A DNA stretch of 64,000 nucleotides from Halobacillus_A sp043497005 (GCF_043497005.1 NZ_JBIEKE010000002.1:372001-436000); one strand, 5' to 3'; shown: positions 50,705 to 59,528, numbered from the stretch's first letter. The notes: generated by a model from the letters alone, not told the origin. Numbers and translations are program-made.

Positions 50705-51216
50705 TGAGTGTCTGGCTAATCCCCGCGATTATACTCATTATATTAGTCACAGCTACCATTAAACGCGTGCCGGCATATGAAGTGTTTGTAGAAGGAAGTA
50801 AGGAAGGTGTACAGCTTGCTGTCTCCCTCTTACCGTTTTTATTAGGAATGATGGTTTCTATTGCTATTTTTCAAGCTTCTGGTGCTATGGATGCTTTGCT
50901 CAGCATATTTAAACCTTTAATGACGATGCTTGGTGTTCCAGAACAAGTTTTACCTTTAGCGATGATACGCCCCATCTCTGGAACAGCTGCTTTAAGTATG
51001 ACCACGGAACTCATCCGCACGTTTGGACCTGATTCACTGATTGGGCAAATGGCGTCTGTAATGCAGGGAAGCACAGATACGACACTTTATATCATTACAG
51101 TATACTTTGGAGCGGTAGGAATTCGAAAAATGGGGGACGCTTTAAAGGTTGGACTTCTAGCCGACTTGGTTGGTATAATAGCCTCTATAGTAATTGTTAT
51201 TATTTTATTTAGCTAA
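50701..51216 (+). CDS. spmB: Spore maturation protein B
   Basis: A 171-residue membrane protein homologous in architecture to SpmA, with a gate-like segment MIRPISGTAALSMTTELI and about five helices. It is the partner of SpmA in spore core dehydration. The ATG at 50701 overlaps the spmA stop; ATG 50704 is an equally close alternative. It is the last gene of the dacB-spmA-spmB operon, and no obvious terminator follows. Confidence 0.94.
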   Translation: MMSVWLIPAIILIILVTATIKRVPAYEVFVEGSKEGVQLAVSLLPFLLGMMVSIAIFQASGAMDALLSIFKPLMTMLGVPEQVLPLAMIRPISGTAALSMTTELIRTFGPDSLIGQMASVMQGSTDTTLYIITVYFGAVGIRKMGDALKVGLLADLVGIIASIVIVIILFS

Positions 51217-51229
51217 TCGAATAATATCT

Positions 51230-51301
51230 TTGTGCAATTTGTGTTAAAGTATGTATAATAGTGACGAGATTAAGCCGCGCTGGACTTTCCTAGCGTGGCT
51301 T
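51230..51301 (+). promoter_or_regulatory. rluB promoter and 5'-leader hairpin
   Basis: TTGTGC (51230-51235) and TATAAT (51254-51259) with 18 nt between make a plausible sigma-A promoter. The leader then contains a 10-bp hairpin, AAGCCGCGCT (51272-51281) with AGCGTGGCTT (51292-51301), one wobble pair and a 10-nt loop. No T run follows, so it is not an intrinsic terminator. Confidence 0.55.
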
Positions 51302-51340
51302 CCTGATGTTTACGATAAAAAGAATTAGGAGGACTTTCCT

Positions 51341-52078
51341 ATGTCCAAATTGGAACGTCTGCAAAAAGTGATGGCCCATGCAGGGGTCGCATCACGGAGA
51401 AAAGCAGAAGAAATGATTAAACAAGGCAAAGTAAAAGTAAATGGTGATGTAGTCAAGGAATTAGGCACTAAAGTTAGTCCGAACGATGATGTGGAAGTTG
51501 AAGGAGTTCCTTTAGTAAAAGAAGTCCCTGTCTACTATTTACTTTATAAACCCAGAGGCGTTATTTCAAGTGTAAAAGACGATAAAGGGCGTAAAGTAGT
51601 AACCGATTACTTACCGGAAGTAGAAGAAAGAATTTTTCCTATCGGGCGTTTGGATTATGATACCTCAGGTGTTCTTCTCCTCACAAATGATGGAGAGTTT
51701 GCAAATTTGCTGATGCACCCCAGTCATGAAATTGACAAAGTTTATATAGCTAAGACTAAAGGGATTCCATCTGCAGACGAGTTAAAAAATTTAAAAAAGG
51801 GCTTAACCATTGATGGGGAATATATGAAGGCTGTGCATTCGAAAATAATGTCAACTGACTCCAAAAAGAATACGGCAATTGTAAAACTTATTCTGCATGA
51901 AGGAAAAAACCGTCAAGTACGTAAAATGTTTGACGCGTTAGGGTATCCTGTAGATAAACTGAAGAGAGAACGCTTTGGAAGTATTTCTTTACACGGCATG
52001 AACGCAGGTGATTGTCGACCATTAAAACCTCATGAAGTAAAACAATTACGTCAAGCAGCTGAAGAAAATGTTAAATAA
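51341..52078 (+). CDS. rluB: 23S rRNA pseudouridine synthase RluB
   Basis: A 245-residue RsuA-type pseudouridine synthase. The N-terminal S4 RNA-binding domain is AHAGVASRRKAEEMIKQGKV. The catalytic domain carries GRLDYDTSGVLLLTNDGEFA (catalytic Asp), with YLLYKPRGV and EGKNRQVRKMFDALG. It modifies helix 90-region uridine of 23S rRNA by analogy with RluB. The start is ATG 51341 with AGGAGG upstream. It lies between spmB and resA as in B. subtilis. Confidence 0.94.
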   Translation: MSKLERLQKVMAHAGVASRRKAEEMIKQGKVKVNGDVVKELGTKVSPNDDVEVEGVPLVKEVPVYYLLYKPRGVISSVKDDKGRKVVTDYLPEVEERIFPIGRLDYDTSGVLLLTNDGEFANLLMHPSHEIDKVYIAKTKGIPSADELKNLKKGLTIDGEYMKAVHSKIMSTDSKKNTAIVKLILHEGKNRQVRKMFDALGYPVDKLKRERFGSISLHGMNAGDCRPLKPHEVKQLRQAAEENVK

Positions 52079-52131
52079 TTTTCAAAATTTCCATAGCTCA
52101 TCAATGATATAATGGTCTGGGAGTGAAAGCT

Positions 52132-52683
52132 ATGAAGGGAAGCACATTAAAAAAGAAAAAGAAACGGCTTGTTTTTCGCTCAGTCATGCTGGCTGTCATG
52201 GTTGGACTTATTGTATTTGCGCTTATATCTAACAACAACAGCGATAAAAGCGTGGTGGCTGAAGGTGAAGAGCCGCCGGATTTCAAGCTGAAGAAATTTG
52301 GAACCGAAGAAACGGTATCTTTAAGTGATTATGAAGGGCAAGGTGTCATGATTAATTTTTGGGCGACGTATTGTGAGCCGTGTAAAGATGAGATGCCATA
52401 CATGGAAGAACTGTACGAGGACTACAAGAAACAAGGTGTAGAAATACTGGCGATTAATCTCGACTCCACAGACCTTGTTGTGCAACGATTTCTTGATCGG
52501 TATGGACTGAGTTTTCCTATTTTACACGATAAAGATGGGCAGGTAATGGATGAATATAATGTGGGGCAATTGCCTTCTACATTATTTATTAACCCTGAAG
52601 GGGAAGTAGAAGAACAGGTAGTCGGTCCTTTAACCTTAGACAGACTCGAAGGCTATCTGAATGAAATTACACCAGAGAGTTAA
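52132..52683 (+). CDS. resA: Thiol-disulfide oxidoreductase ResA
   Basis: A 183-residue membrane-anchored thioredoxin-like protein. The N-terminal helix (residues 14-33) anchors it with the catalytic domain outside. The active site is CEPC (Cys81-Cys84) in NFWATYCEPCKDEMP, and the cis-Pro is in GQLPSTLFI. It reduces apocytochrome c thiols before haem attachment. The start is ATG 52132 with GGGAG 9 nt upstream; the GTG at 52123 is in the ribosome region. It is followed by resB and resC. Confidence 0.95.
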   Translation: MKGSTLKKKKKRLVFRSVMLAVMVGLIVFALISNNNSDKSVVAEGEEPPDFKLKKFGTEETVSLSDYEGQGVMINFWATYCEPCKDEMPYMEELYEDYKKQGVEILAINLDSTDLVVQRFLDRYGLSFPILHDKDGQVMDEYNVGQLPSTLFINPEGEVEEQVVGPLTLDRLEGYLNEITPES

Positions 52684-52710
52684 GTTCGGATCAAATTGTG
52701 AGGTTTTAAT

Positions 52711-54336
52711 ATGAAGAAGATTACATGTGAATGCGGACATGTGAACCCTGAGGGAACGGTGCTATGTGAGTCGTGCGGGAAACCCGTTGAAGACAACCAG
52801 CATCTAAATGGGAACGAGAACCAGCAGCTGCTAAACATGAGATATGATGGGAGTGCCAGGCGTTCACAAACGTATAATCGAACGTTTGTTGATAAAGTAT
52901 GGAACTTTTTTTCCTCAGTTAAAGTCGGTGTATGGTTGATTGTAATAACGTTAATTGCATCTGCAGTGGGCACCATTTTCCCCCAGGAGATGTATATTCC
53001 TCCAGGTTCAAATGCTGCCACACACTATCGAGATCAATATGGTTTGGCAGGTCAAATTTATTATCAATTAGGGTTTCATAATTTATATACCTCTTGGTGG
53101 TATATGATACTGCTCGCATTGATCGGCATCTCGATTGTTATTGCCAGTTTAGACCGATTTATTCCACTTTATAAAACGTTAAGAACTCAAAAGCCTGAAC
53201 GCCATGACTTGTTCTTAAAAAAACAGCGGATCTTTGGGAAATCAGAAACAACTGAAGTGGATATAGAGTTACTTAAACAAAATTTGAAGAAACATCGATT
53301 TAAAGTAAGTGAAGATAATGGTAATTTGTTAGCCGAAAAGAATCGATTTTCAAGATGGGGGCCCTATGTCAACCATATAGGGTTGATTATCTTTTTGCTT
53401 GGTACTTTACTTAGATTTGTTCCCGCTCTATATACCGATGATTTCATCTGGGTGAGAGAGGGAGAAACAAAAGTTATTAATGGGACAGATGGTCAGTATT
53501 ACATTAAAAATGAAGAGTTCATATTAGAAAACTATGATGAAAATGATGAACGTTTCCAAGAAGCAATTCAGAGAAACGGCCAGCCTGTACCTAAGACATA
53601 TCAAACAAATGCGACGATTTATGAAAGAACGGATGACATTGTGGTAGGAACCGACCCCGAATTGAAAGAAATTCAGCAAGATCAAGCGAGAGTGAATCAT
53701 CCTATAAAGTTTGAGAACTACACGCTTTATCAAGCCAGTTATCAACAAAATGAATTTAAAGATATGACCTTCAAATTACATGATATGAATGACGAGGATA
53801 CCACATATGGGGAATTTACAGTGGATTTAAGCGATCCTCAGTCTGAATATGAGTTAGACGATGGATATAGAGTTGTGCTCGATTCTTATTTTCCTGAATA
53901 TGAGTTAGATGATGGTGAGCCTGTGTCAAAATCTAAGTTTCCTAAAAACCCGGCGTTTGTGTTTAATGTTTATCCGCCTGGAGAATCAGAGCCTGAAGTA
54001 AGTTTTGCTGGAATTGGAGCAAATGTTGATGGATCTGGAGAAAATGAGCATAAAGTTGGTTTAGTAGACTTTGAGGTAAGAGATGTTACAGGACTAACCG
54101 TAAGAAAAGATTATACTCTTCCATTTATCGCTTTAGGAGGGGCTATATTCATGATTGGTGTTATTCAAGGCATGTATTGGAACCACCGCAGGATTTGGAT
54201 AAAACCTAAAGGAAATGGAGTTTGGATTGCTGGTCATACGAACAAAAACTGGGTAGCCCTAAAGAGGGAGATAGACAAGGTGATCGAAGATACTGGAGTC
54301 AATTCTCCAACCGATCAACAAGAACTAAAAGGTTAG
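52711..54336 (+). CDS. resB: Cytochrome c biogenesis protein ResB
   Basis: A 541-residue System II (Ccs1-type) membrane protein that with ResC exports and ligates haem to cytochromes c. It has an N-terminal zinc-ribbon-like stretch (ITCECGHVNPEG, then LCESCGKP) preceding MRYDGSARRSQTYN. Helices are at about 70-88, 130-150 and 225-245, there is a large external domain, and a final helix ends GVIQGMYWNHRRIW. The start is ATG 52711, 27 nt after resA. The external domain is notably acidic. Confidence 0.95.
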   Translation: MKKITCECGHVNPEGTVLCESCGKPVEDNQHLNGNENQQLLNMRYDGSARRSQTYNRTFVDKVWNFFSSVKVGVWLIVITLIASAVGTIFPQEMYIPPGSNAATHYRDQYGLAGQIYYQLGFHNLYTSWWYMILLALIGISIVIASLDRFIPLYKTLRTQKPERHDLFLKKQRIFGKSETTEVDIELLKQNLKKHRFKVSEDNGNLLAEKNRFSRWGPYVNHIGLIIFLLGTLLRFVPALYTDDFIWVREGETKVINGTDGQYYIKNEEFILENYDENDERFQEAIQRNGQPVPKTYQTNATIYERTDDIVVGTDPELKEIQQDQARVNHPIKFENYTLYQASYQQNEFKDMTFKLHDMNDEDTTYGEFTVDLSDPQSEYELDDGYRVVLDSYFPEYELDDGEPVSKSKFPKNPAFVFNVYPPGESEPEVSFAGIGANVDGSGENEHKVGLVDFEVRDVTGLTVRKDYTLPFIALGGAIFMIGVIQGMYWNHRRIWIKPKGNGVWIAGHTNKNWVALKREIDKVIEDTGVNSPTDQQELKG

Positions 54337-54366
54337 CCTGTATGATACAAATAAGGAGGAAAGGCC

Positions 54367-55554
54367 ATGGGTGATTTAAGTTCCATTAGCAGTAACTTGC
54401 TTTATGCTGCTTTTTTTATCTATTTGATTGCTACATTTTTCTTTGCGGGCACTATTCGAGATAAAAAAAATACAGAAACTGGTTTAGTAGGTAAAGTTGC
54501 AATAACTATTACGATTATTGGTTTTTTAACACAATTGGGTTATTTTTTCACAAGATGGGGTGCCGCGGGACACGCCCCTGTTAGTAATCTGTTTGAATTT
54601 ATTACGTTCTTTGGGATGATGCTCGTTTTTGCGTTTATCGTTATGTATTTCATCTATAAGATTAATATATTAGGTGTTATTGCTTTACCTATTGCTCTTA
54701 TAGTTATAGCGTTTGCCAGTATGTTTCCTACTGAGATTTCGCCGCTGGTGCCATCTTTACAGTCACACTGGTTATATATTCACGTAACGACGGCTGCTCT
54801 AGGACAGGCTATTTTATCAATCAGCTTTGTTGCTGGATTAATCTTCTTGATACGTCAAGTAGACCAGACGAAGAAGACAAAACAAACGTTTTGGCTTGAG
54901 TTTGTCATTTACATGGTAGCAACTACGCTTGCTTTTATTGTTTTATCTTCGGTTTTCAGCGCATTGAACTATGAAGCATCATTTGAAGCACCAATAGAAG
55001 GTCAAACAGTAGAAGTCACTTATGAAATGCCTGCTATTGCAGGGCCTTATGATGGAGAATTACTTACAGAGGATGCAATGAATCCGTTGTTTTTATCACC
55101 TGAATGGATGCGTGGTGTAGATGCTTCTATTAAATTTAATACAATGATTTGGTCGCTGTTAGGTGGATTAGTTATCTACGGTCTACTGCGCTTGCTGTTT
55201 AGAAGACGTATTGGCTCAGTACTACAGCCGCTATTGAAAAAAGCTAACCCTGAGATTATTGATGAAGTTGGTTATCGAGCTGTAGCCATCGGTTTCCCTG
55301 TCTTTACTTTAGGAGCTCTTATCTTTGCAATGATTTGGGCTCAGGAAGCATGGGACCGCTTTTGGGGCTGGGACCCTAAAGAGGTATGGGCATTGATAAC
55401 ATTCTTCTTCTATGCCGCTTATTTACATTTACGCCTTTCAAGGGGCTGGCAAGGAACGAAATCTGCGTGGTTAGCCGTTGGAGGTTTCGCGATTATTATG
55501 TTCAACCTGCTCGCGGTTAATTTAATTATTTCGGGTTTACATTCTTATGCATAA
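54367..55554 (+). CDS. resC: Cytochrome c biogenesis protein ResC
   Basis: A 395-residue CcsA-type multi-spanning protein with eight or so helices. The haem-handling WWD signature appears as AWDRFWGWDPKEVWALITFF, with conserved histidines in SHWLYIHV and LHLRLSRGWQG. It partners ResB in System II cytochrome c assembly. The start is ATG 54367 with AAGGAGGAAAGG upstream. A hairpin follows before resD. Confidence 0.96.
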   Translation: MGDLSSISSNLLYAAFFIYLIATFFFAGTIRDKKNTETGLVGKVAITITIIGFLTQLGYFFTRWGAAGHAPVSNLFEFITFFGMMLVFAFIVMYFIYKINILGVIALPIALIVIAFASMFPTEISPLVPSLQSHWLYIHVTTAALGQAILSISFVAGLIFLIRQVDQTKKTKQTFWLEFVIYMVATTLAFIVLSSVFSALNYEASFEAPIEGQTVEVTYEMPAIAGPYDGELLTEDAMNPLFLSPEWMRGVDASIKFNTMIWSLLGGLVIYGLLRLLFRRRIGSVLQPLLKKANPEIIDEVGYRAVAIGFPVFTLGALIFAMIWAQEAWDRFWGWDPKEVWALITFFFYAAYLHLRLSRGWQGTKSAWLAVGGFAIIMFNLLAVNLIISGLHSYA

Positions 55555-55562
55555 TAGTTATG

Positions 55563-55600
55563 TGGCAGGTAGGATTTGTTTATCCCACCTGCCATTTATT
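55563..55600 (+). terminator. Hairpin between resC and resD
   Basis: TGGCAGGTAGGA pairs with TCCCACCTGCCA with one A-C mismatch and an 8-nt loop, followed by TTTATTATAA. It is probably a leaky terminator separating resABC from resDE. Confidence 0.65.
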
Positions 55601-55639
55601 ATAATAAGGAAGAAGAAGTTTATTTGAGGGGGCTAACAG

Positions 55640-56356
55640 ATGGATAAGGAAGCCAGAATTTTAGTCGTAGATGATGAGGATCGTATTCGCCGGCTGATAA
55701 AGATGTACTTAGAAAGAGAAAACTATGTAATTGATGAAGCTGAGGATGGTCATGAAGCCCTTAGTAAAGCACTTAACGAGGACTATGATGTCATATTATT
55801 AGATATTATGATGCCAGGGAAAGACGGGGTGGAAGTATGTAAAGAGCTGCGTGAAAAGAAAGCTACTCCTGTAATTATGCTGACTGCTAAAGGCGAAGAA
55901 GCTAATCGTGTACAAGGATTTGAAGTGGGCACAGATGATTACATTGTAAAGCCTTTTAGTCCGCGGGAAGTCGTATTACGCGTGAAAGCGCTTTTGCGCA
56001 GGGCTTCTTCAACGAAGTTTCTTGAAACGGATACAGCTGCAAGAAATGTACTGGTTTTTCCACATATGACGATTGATAATGATGCCCACCGAGTAACGGC
56101 AGAAGGGACGGAAGTTTCCCTAACCCCTAAAGAATACGAATTATTGAATTATATGGCACAGTCACCTGATAAAGTATTTGATCGTGAACAATTGTTAAAA
56201 GAAGTATGGCAGTATGAATTTTTTGGTGACTTACGTACAGTCGACACACACGTCAAAAGGTTAAGAGAAAAATTAAGCAAAGTGTCCTCTAAAGCGGCAG
56301 GTATGATCGTAACTGTGTGGGGGGTAGGTTACAAATTCGAGGTTAGTGGGGACTAA
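55640..56356 (+). CDS. resD: Response regulator ResD
   Basis: A 238-residue OmpR/PhoB-type regulator of aerobic and anaerobic respiration genes. The receiver has ILVVDDEDRIRR, phosphoacceptor Asp55 in DVILLDIMMPGKDG, Thr in VIMLTAKGEE and Lys in DDYIVKPFSPREV. The winged helix is ALTPKEYELL-like (SLTPKEYELLNYM, then DLRTVDTHVKRLREK). The start is ATG 55640 with GAGGGGG upstream. Its TAA shares a base with the resE ATG. Confidence 0.96.
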   Translation: MDKEARILVVDDEDRIRRLIKMYLERENYVIDEAEDGHEALSKALNEDYDVILLDIMMPGKDGVEVCKELREKKATPVIMLTAKGEEANRVQGFEVGTDDYIVKPFSPREVVLRVKALLRRASSTKFLETDTAARNVLVFPHMTIDNDAHRVTAEGTEVSLTPKEYELLNYMAQSPDKVFDREQLLKEVWQYEFFGDLRTVDTHVKRLREKLSKVSSKAAGMIVTVWGVGYKFEVSGD

Positions 56357-58140
56357 TGTTTTGGCGAAGTGTTGTAGGCAAGCTCTGGTTCACTATTTTA
56401 CTTCTTGTATGCTTTGTCTTGTTTATACTAACCGTCCTTTTACTAGAGTTCTTTGAAAATTATCATGTGCTGGAGGCTGAAAAGGAGCTTCTACAAGATG
56501 CAGCTAAAGTTTCGGATGTGGTCTCTGAATACGAGGAAGAACAATTAATTCTCTCAATGACAGATTTAATTAAGGACCCGTCTAGTGAGATAGTTATTAC
56601 GAATGGGGAAGAAGATTTAATGACTTCAACCTCAAATGATTCTGCTTTACCTCAACTAGATTATAATTGGTTTATGGATGATGCAGAATTAGCTACTGTA
56701 GTGAGGGATCGTGAAGAAGTAATGAAAGTGGCTGATGTAGGCAGTTCGGAAATGGGATTATTAGTCGTTGGCACCCCCCTTAATGAGGAAGAAGGGGCTG
56801 TTTTTGTATATCAGTCTTTAAATACAATTGAAGAAACTTCCGAGCAAACGACTAAAATCATCTTTTTGGGAGCTGGGATTGCAATTATTTTAACAACGAT
56901 CTTTGCCTTTTTTCTGTCAACGAGGATTACCTCTCCTTTAATCAAAATGCGAAAAGGGGCTCTTGAATTAACAAAAGGAGAGTTTAATACAAAAATACCG
57001 ATTCGTACTCATGATGAAATTGGTGAATTGGCCATGGCTTTTAATCGAATGGGAAGACAGTTGAAATTCCATATTGATGCACTGAATCATGAGAAGGAAC
57101 AGCTTTCGGGCATTCTGCGTTCAATGGCAGATGGTGTACTCACTATGAATCGACAAGGAGATATTCTCGTCTCTAATCCTCCAGCTGATCAATATTTAGA
57201 TGCTTGGTCATTTGAAAATGAAGAGCAATTAATAGAAGATGAATCATCTAGAAAAGCTTTGCCTTCTCCGATGAGGAAACTCTTTGAGAAGGTAATTGAA
57301 TTAGAACATGAGCAGATGACAGAGGTAATGCTACAGGGGCGCTCCTGGGTAATTATTATGACTCCCCTTTATGATCAAAATCATATTAGAGGAGCTGTAG
57401 CTGTTCTTCGTGATATGACAGAAGAACGAAGGTTAGATAAATTAAGAAAAGACTTTATTGCCAATGTTTCTCATGAGCTGCGAACTCCAATTTCTATGCT
57501 CCAAGGATATAGTGAAGCAATCGTAGATGATATTGCTGAATCAAGAGAAGATAAAAATGAACTGGCTGCTATTATTCACGATGAATCGCTCAGAATAGGC
57601 AGGTTAGTTAATGAATTGTTAGATCTGGCCAGGATGGAAGCCGGTCACATCTCCTTGCGTGTAGAAGAAATAGAAGTTGAACCTTTTGTTGAAAAGGTTT
57701 TACGCAAATTTAAAGGGTTAGCTGATGAGAAACAAGTAAAGCTTGAGCATCATATATCAGTAAATGAACCCTTTATACGAATTGATGCTGACCGTATCGA
57801 GCAAGTATTAACGAATTTGATAGATAATGCGATTCGACATACAAGCGTAAAGGGCTACGTGTCAGTGGATGTGAAAACAGACAAGGAATTATTTATACAA
57901 GTGACTGACTCAGGATATGGAATTCCTGATGAAGACTTACCATTTATATTTGAGCGATTTTATAAAGCGGATAAATCCCGAAAGAGAGAATCCTCGCAAA
58001 AGGGTACAGGGCTGGGGCTGGCCATTGCCAAAAATATTGTGGAAGCTCATAAAGGTAATATTCAAGTTCATAGTAAAATAAATGAAGGAACAACATTTAC
58101 TGTGCAAATTCCTAATGAAAAGGATGATTCAGAAAATTAG
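56356..58140 (+). CDS. resE: Sensor histidine kinase ResE
   Basis: A 594-residue membrane sensor kinase. Helix 1 (residues 8-30), an extracytoplasmic sensor, helix 2 (about 172-193), HAMP (TSPLIKMRKGALELTKGEF), a PAS-like domain, the HisKA H box FIANVSHELRTPISML and the ATPase N, G1 and G2 boxes (LTNLIDNAIRHTS, DSGYGIPDED, GTGLGLAIAKNIVEAH) are visible in order. It phosphorylates ResD in response to oxygen limitation or NO. It is translationally coupled to resD (TAATG). Confidence 0.96.
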   Translation: MFWRSVVGKLWFTILLLVCFVLFILTVLLLEFFENYHVLEAEKELLQDAAKVSDVVSEYEEEQLILSMTDLIKDPSSEIVITNGEEDLMTSTSNDSALPQLDYNWFMDDAELATVVRDREEVMKVADVGSSEMGLLVVGTPLNEEEGAVFVYQSLNTIEETSEQTTKIIFLGAGIAIILTTIFAFFLSTRITSPLIKMRKGALELTKGEFNTKIPIRTHDEIGELAMAFNRMGRQLKFHIDALNHEKEQLSGILRSMADGVLTMNRQGDILVSNPPADQYLDAWSFENEEQLIEDESSRKALPSPMRKLFEKVIELEHEQMTEVMLQGRSWVIIMTPLYDQNHIRGAVAVLRDMTEERRLDKLRKDFIANVSHELRTPISMLQGYSEAIVDDIAESREDKNELAAIIHDESLRIGRLVNELLDLARMEAGHISLRVEEIEVEPFVEKVLRKFKGLADEKQVKLEHHISVNEPFIRIDADRIEQVLTNLIDNAIRHTSVKGYVSVDVKTDKELFIQVTDSGYGIPDEDLPFIFERFYKADKSRKRESSQKGTGLGLAIAKNIVEAHKGNIQVHSKINEGTTFTVQIPNEKDDSEN

Positions 58141-58189
58141 ATTGCTATTCTCGACAGGTTCATGTAATCTAGATAAAGAACTTCATAGC

Positions 58190-58351
58190 ATGATGTTGGT
58201 GCCTGAACTAGGCTGAAAAGGGAATCTGGTGTAATTCCAGAGCTGTCCTCGCAACTGTAAGTGTAGACGAACGGAAATAACCACTGTAACTTTATTATGG
58301 GAAGGTTTCTTAGTAGAAAGACACACAAGTCAGTAGACCTGCCAAGATCAC
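58190..58351 (+). ncRNA. Cobalamin (B12) riboswitch
   Basis: The region after resE carries the conserved elements of the adenosylcobalamin riboswitch in order: GGTGCC near the 5' side, AAAAGGGAAtctGGTG (58216-58231), TCC then GCTGTCCTCGCAACTGTAA (58242-58260), and the B12 box AAGTCAGTAGACCTGCC (58327-58343). The order and spacing fit the family. It precedes a DUF4430 lipoprotein and an ECF S component, and an intrinsic terminator follows at 58433, so B12 binding would stop transcription. Confidence 0.93.
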
Positions 58352-58432
58352 TCGTTTCAAGGCTTCGGGGATTGAGCGTTTGAGGCAGCCATAAGGTATG
58401 AATTTATGATTTATTCCACTTGGTTTGTCTTT

Positions 58433-58466
58433 AGCCTGCCCTTTGTCGAAAAGGGCAGGCTTTTTA
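58433..58466 (+). terminator. Riboswitch-associated intrinsic terminator
   Basis: AGCCTGCCCTTT (58433-58444) pairs with AAAGGGCAGGCT (58450-58461) around a 5-nt loop, then T residues. Its 5' arm contains CCTGCCC, related to the B12 box end (CTGCC, 58339-58343) and complementary to GAGGCAG (58382-58388), which could take part in the switch. Confidence 0.9.
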
Positions 58467-58523
58467 GCGTTGTACATATCTATAAAAGCGTTGAAACAGT
58501 AATTATAGAAAGGAAGATCAACA

Positions 58524-58928
58524 ATGGGAAAAAGTATTCAAGCATTATTGTTTTCACTCGTAGCTGCTGCTTTTTTAGTAGGATGTCAGGCAGAAGAAGA
58601 GACGAGTAACGAGCCTTCAGAGGAAGCGAATCAGCAGGAAGAAGTTACTATTGAAGTGGAAGTTTCAGAAGATGAAGGGGAAGAGGTAATTTCTACAGAA
58701 GAACATTCGGTGGAAGAAGGCACAATTCTAATGGATGTTATGGAAGATAATTATGAAATTGAGCAAGAAGAAGGTTTTATTAATAGTATTGAAGGTATAA
58801 GTGCTGAAGATGGAGAACAAAAAGCATGGATGTATACGATAAACGGGGAAGAAGCTTCAGTAGGAGCTAATGAATATGAAGTGGAAGAAGGAGACGAAAT
58901 TAACTTCGATTTTCAATCATGGGAATGA
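58524..58928 (+). CDS. DUF4430 (transcobalamin-like C-terminal) lipoprotein
   Basis: A 134-residue secreted lipoprotein with signal peptide, lipobox LVGC (Cys about residue 21), an acidic linker and a DUF4430 domain. The end carries the family pattern AWMYTINGEEASVGANEYEV then GDEINFDFQSWE. DUF4430 is the domain shared with the C-terminal beta domain of animal transcobalamin and intrinsic factor. It sits behind the B12 riboswitch and 5 nt before an ECF S component, so capture or presentation of cobalamin (or a corrinoid) outside the membrane is the natural inference. The start is ATG 58524 with AAAGGAAG upstream. It is very acidic, as in halophiles. Confidence 0.85.
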   Translation: MGKSIQALLFSLVAAAFLVGCQAEEETSNEPSEEANQQEEVTIEVEVSEDEGEEVISTEEHSVEEGTILMDVMEDNYEIEQEEGFINSIEGISAEDGEQKAWMYTINGEEASVGANEYEVEEGDEINFDFQSWE

Positions 58929-58933
58929 TGTAA

Positions 58934-59449
58934 ATGAAGACTTATAAAATTACGTTAATCGCAATGCTGGCTGCGCTAGCAGTCGCTGGAAGAATAGCAA
59001 TGGGTCATTTACCCAATATTCAGCCCGTTACAGCTATTGTTATATTGACGGGATTTTGGCTAGGTCCTTTTGCGGCTGTTATTATGGCATTTTTAACCAC
59101 TTTTTTATCGAATATTATCTTAGGGATGGGAATATGGTCGATTTGGCAAGTCGTTTCATGGTCTGTTATAGGAATGATTGCCGGGTTGCTAGGTAAGTAT
59201 TGGTCTACCATTCCATTATGGTGCTTAGCCGTATACGGTTTTTTTAGCGGAATCTTTTTTGGTTTTATGATATCAGTGACAATGTACACGGCAGGCCAGC
59301 CATTCTGGGGATATTATTTAGCTGGTCTTCCTATGGATGTTAATCACGCGATTGCTAATACCGTATTCATTGCCCTATTATCACCTGTTCTAGGTACCTT
59401 ATTTAACCGGTATCAAAAAAGAAATCTTTCGCAGAAGGCTGCCCATTAG
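58934..59449 (+). CDS. ECF transporter S component, predicted cobalamin or corrinoid uptake
   Basis: A 171-residue protein with about five to six membrane helices and the look of an ECF substrate-binding (S) component: LIAMLAALAVAGRIAMGHLP at the N-terminus, then PVTAIVILTGFWLGP. No ATPase or T component is nearby, so it would share the general EcfA/EcfT module. Substrate prediction rests on the upstream B12 riboswitch and the DUF4430 lipoprotein, not on recognised binding residues. The start is ATG 58934 with a weak ribosome site, suggesting coupling to the preceding stop 5 nt away. The stop lies inside the terminator loop. Confidence 0.85.
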   Translation: MKTYKITLIAMLAALAVAGRIAMGHLPNIQPVTAIVILTGFWLGPFAAVIMAFLTTFLSNIILGMGIWSIWQVVSWSVIGMIAGLLGKYWSTIPLWCLAVYGFFSGIFFGFMISVTMYTAGQPFWGYYLAGLPMDVNHAIANTVFIALLSPVLGTLFNRYQKRNLSQKAAH

Positions 59450-59463
59450 AGGCGGCCTTTTTT
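59435..59463 (+). terminator. Intrinsic terminator of the B12-regulated pair
   Basis: AAGGCTGCC (59435-59443) pairs with GGCGGCCTT (59451-59459) with one wobble, then T residues. The S-component stop codon is in the loop. Confidence 0.88.
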
Positions 59464-59528
59464 ATGATCCATAGAATAATAGAAGCGTATCTGATAAAAT
59501 AAAAGGAGTTAAGAAGGAGAAGGTAAGA

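Noticed and set aside
58406..58609. Plus-strand frame of 67 codons after the riboswitch
   Set aside because: It reads through the riboswitch terminator and into the lipoprotein gene in another frame, and has no ribosome site.
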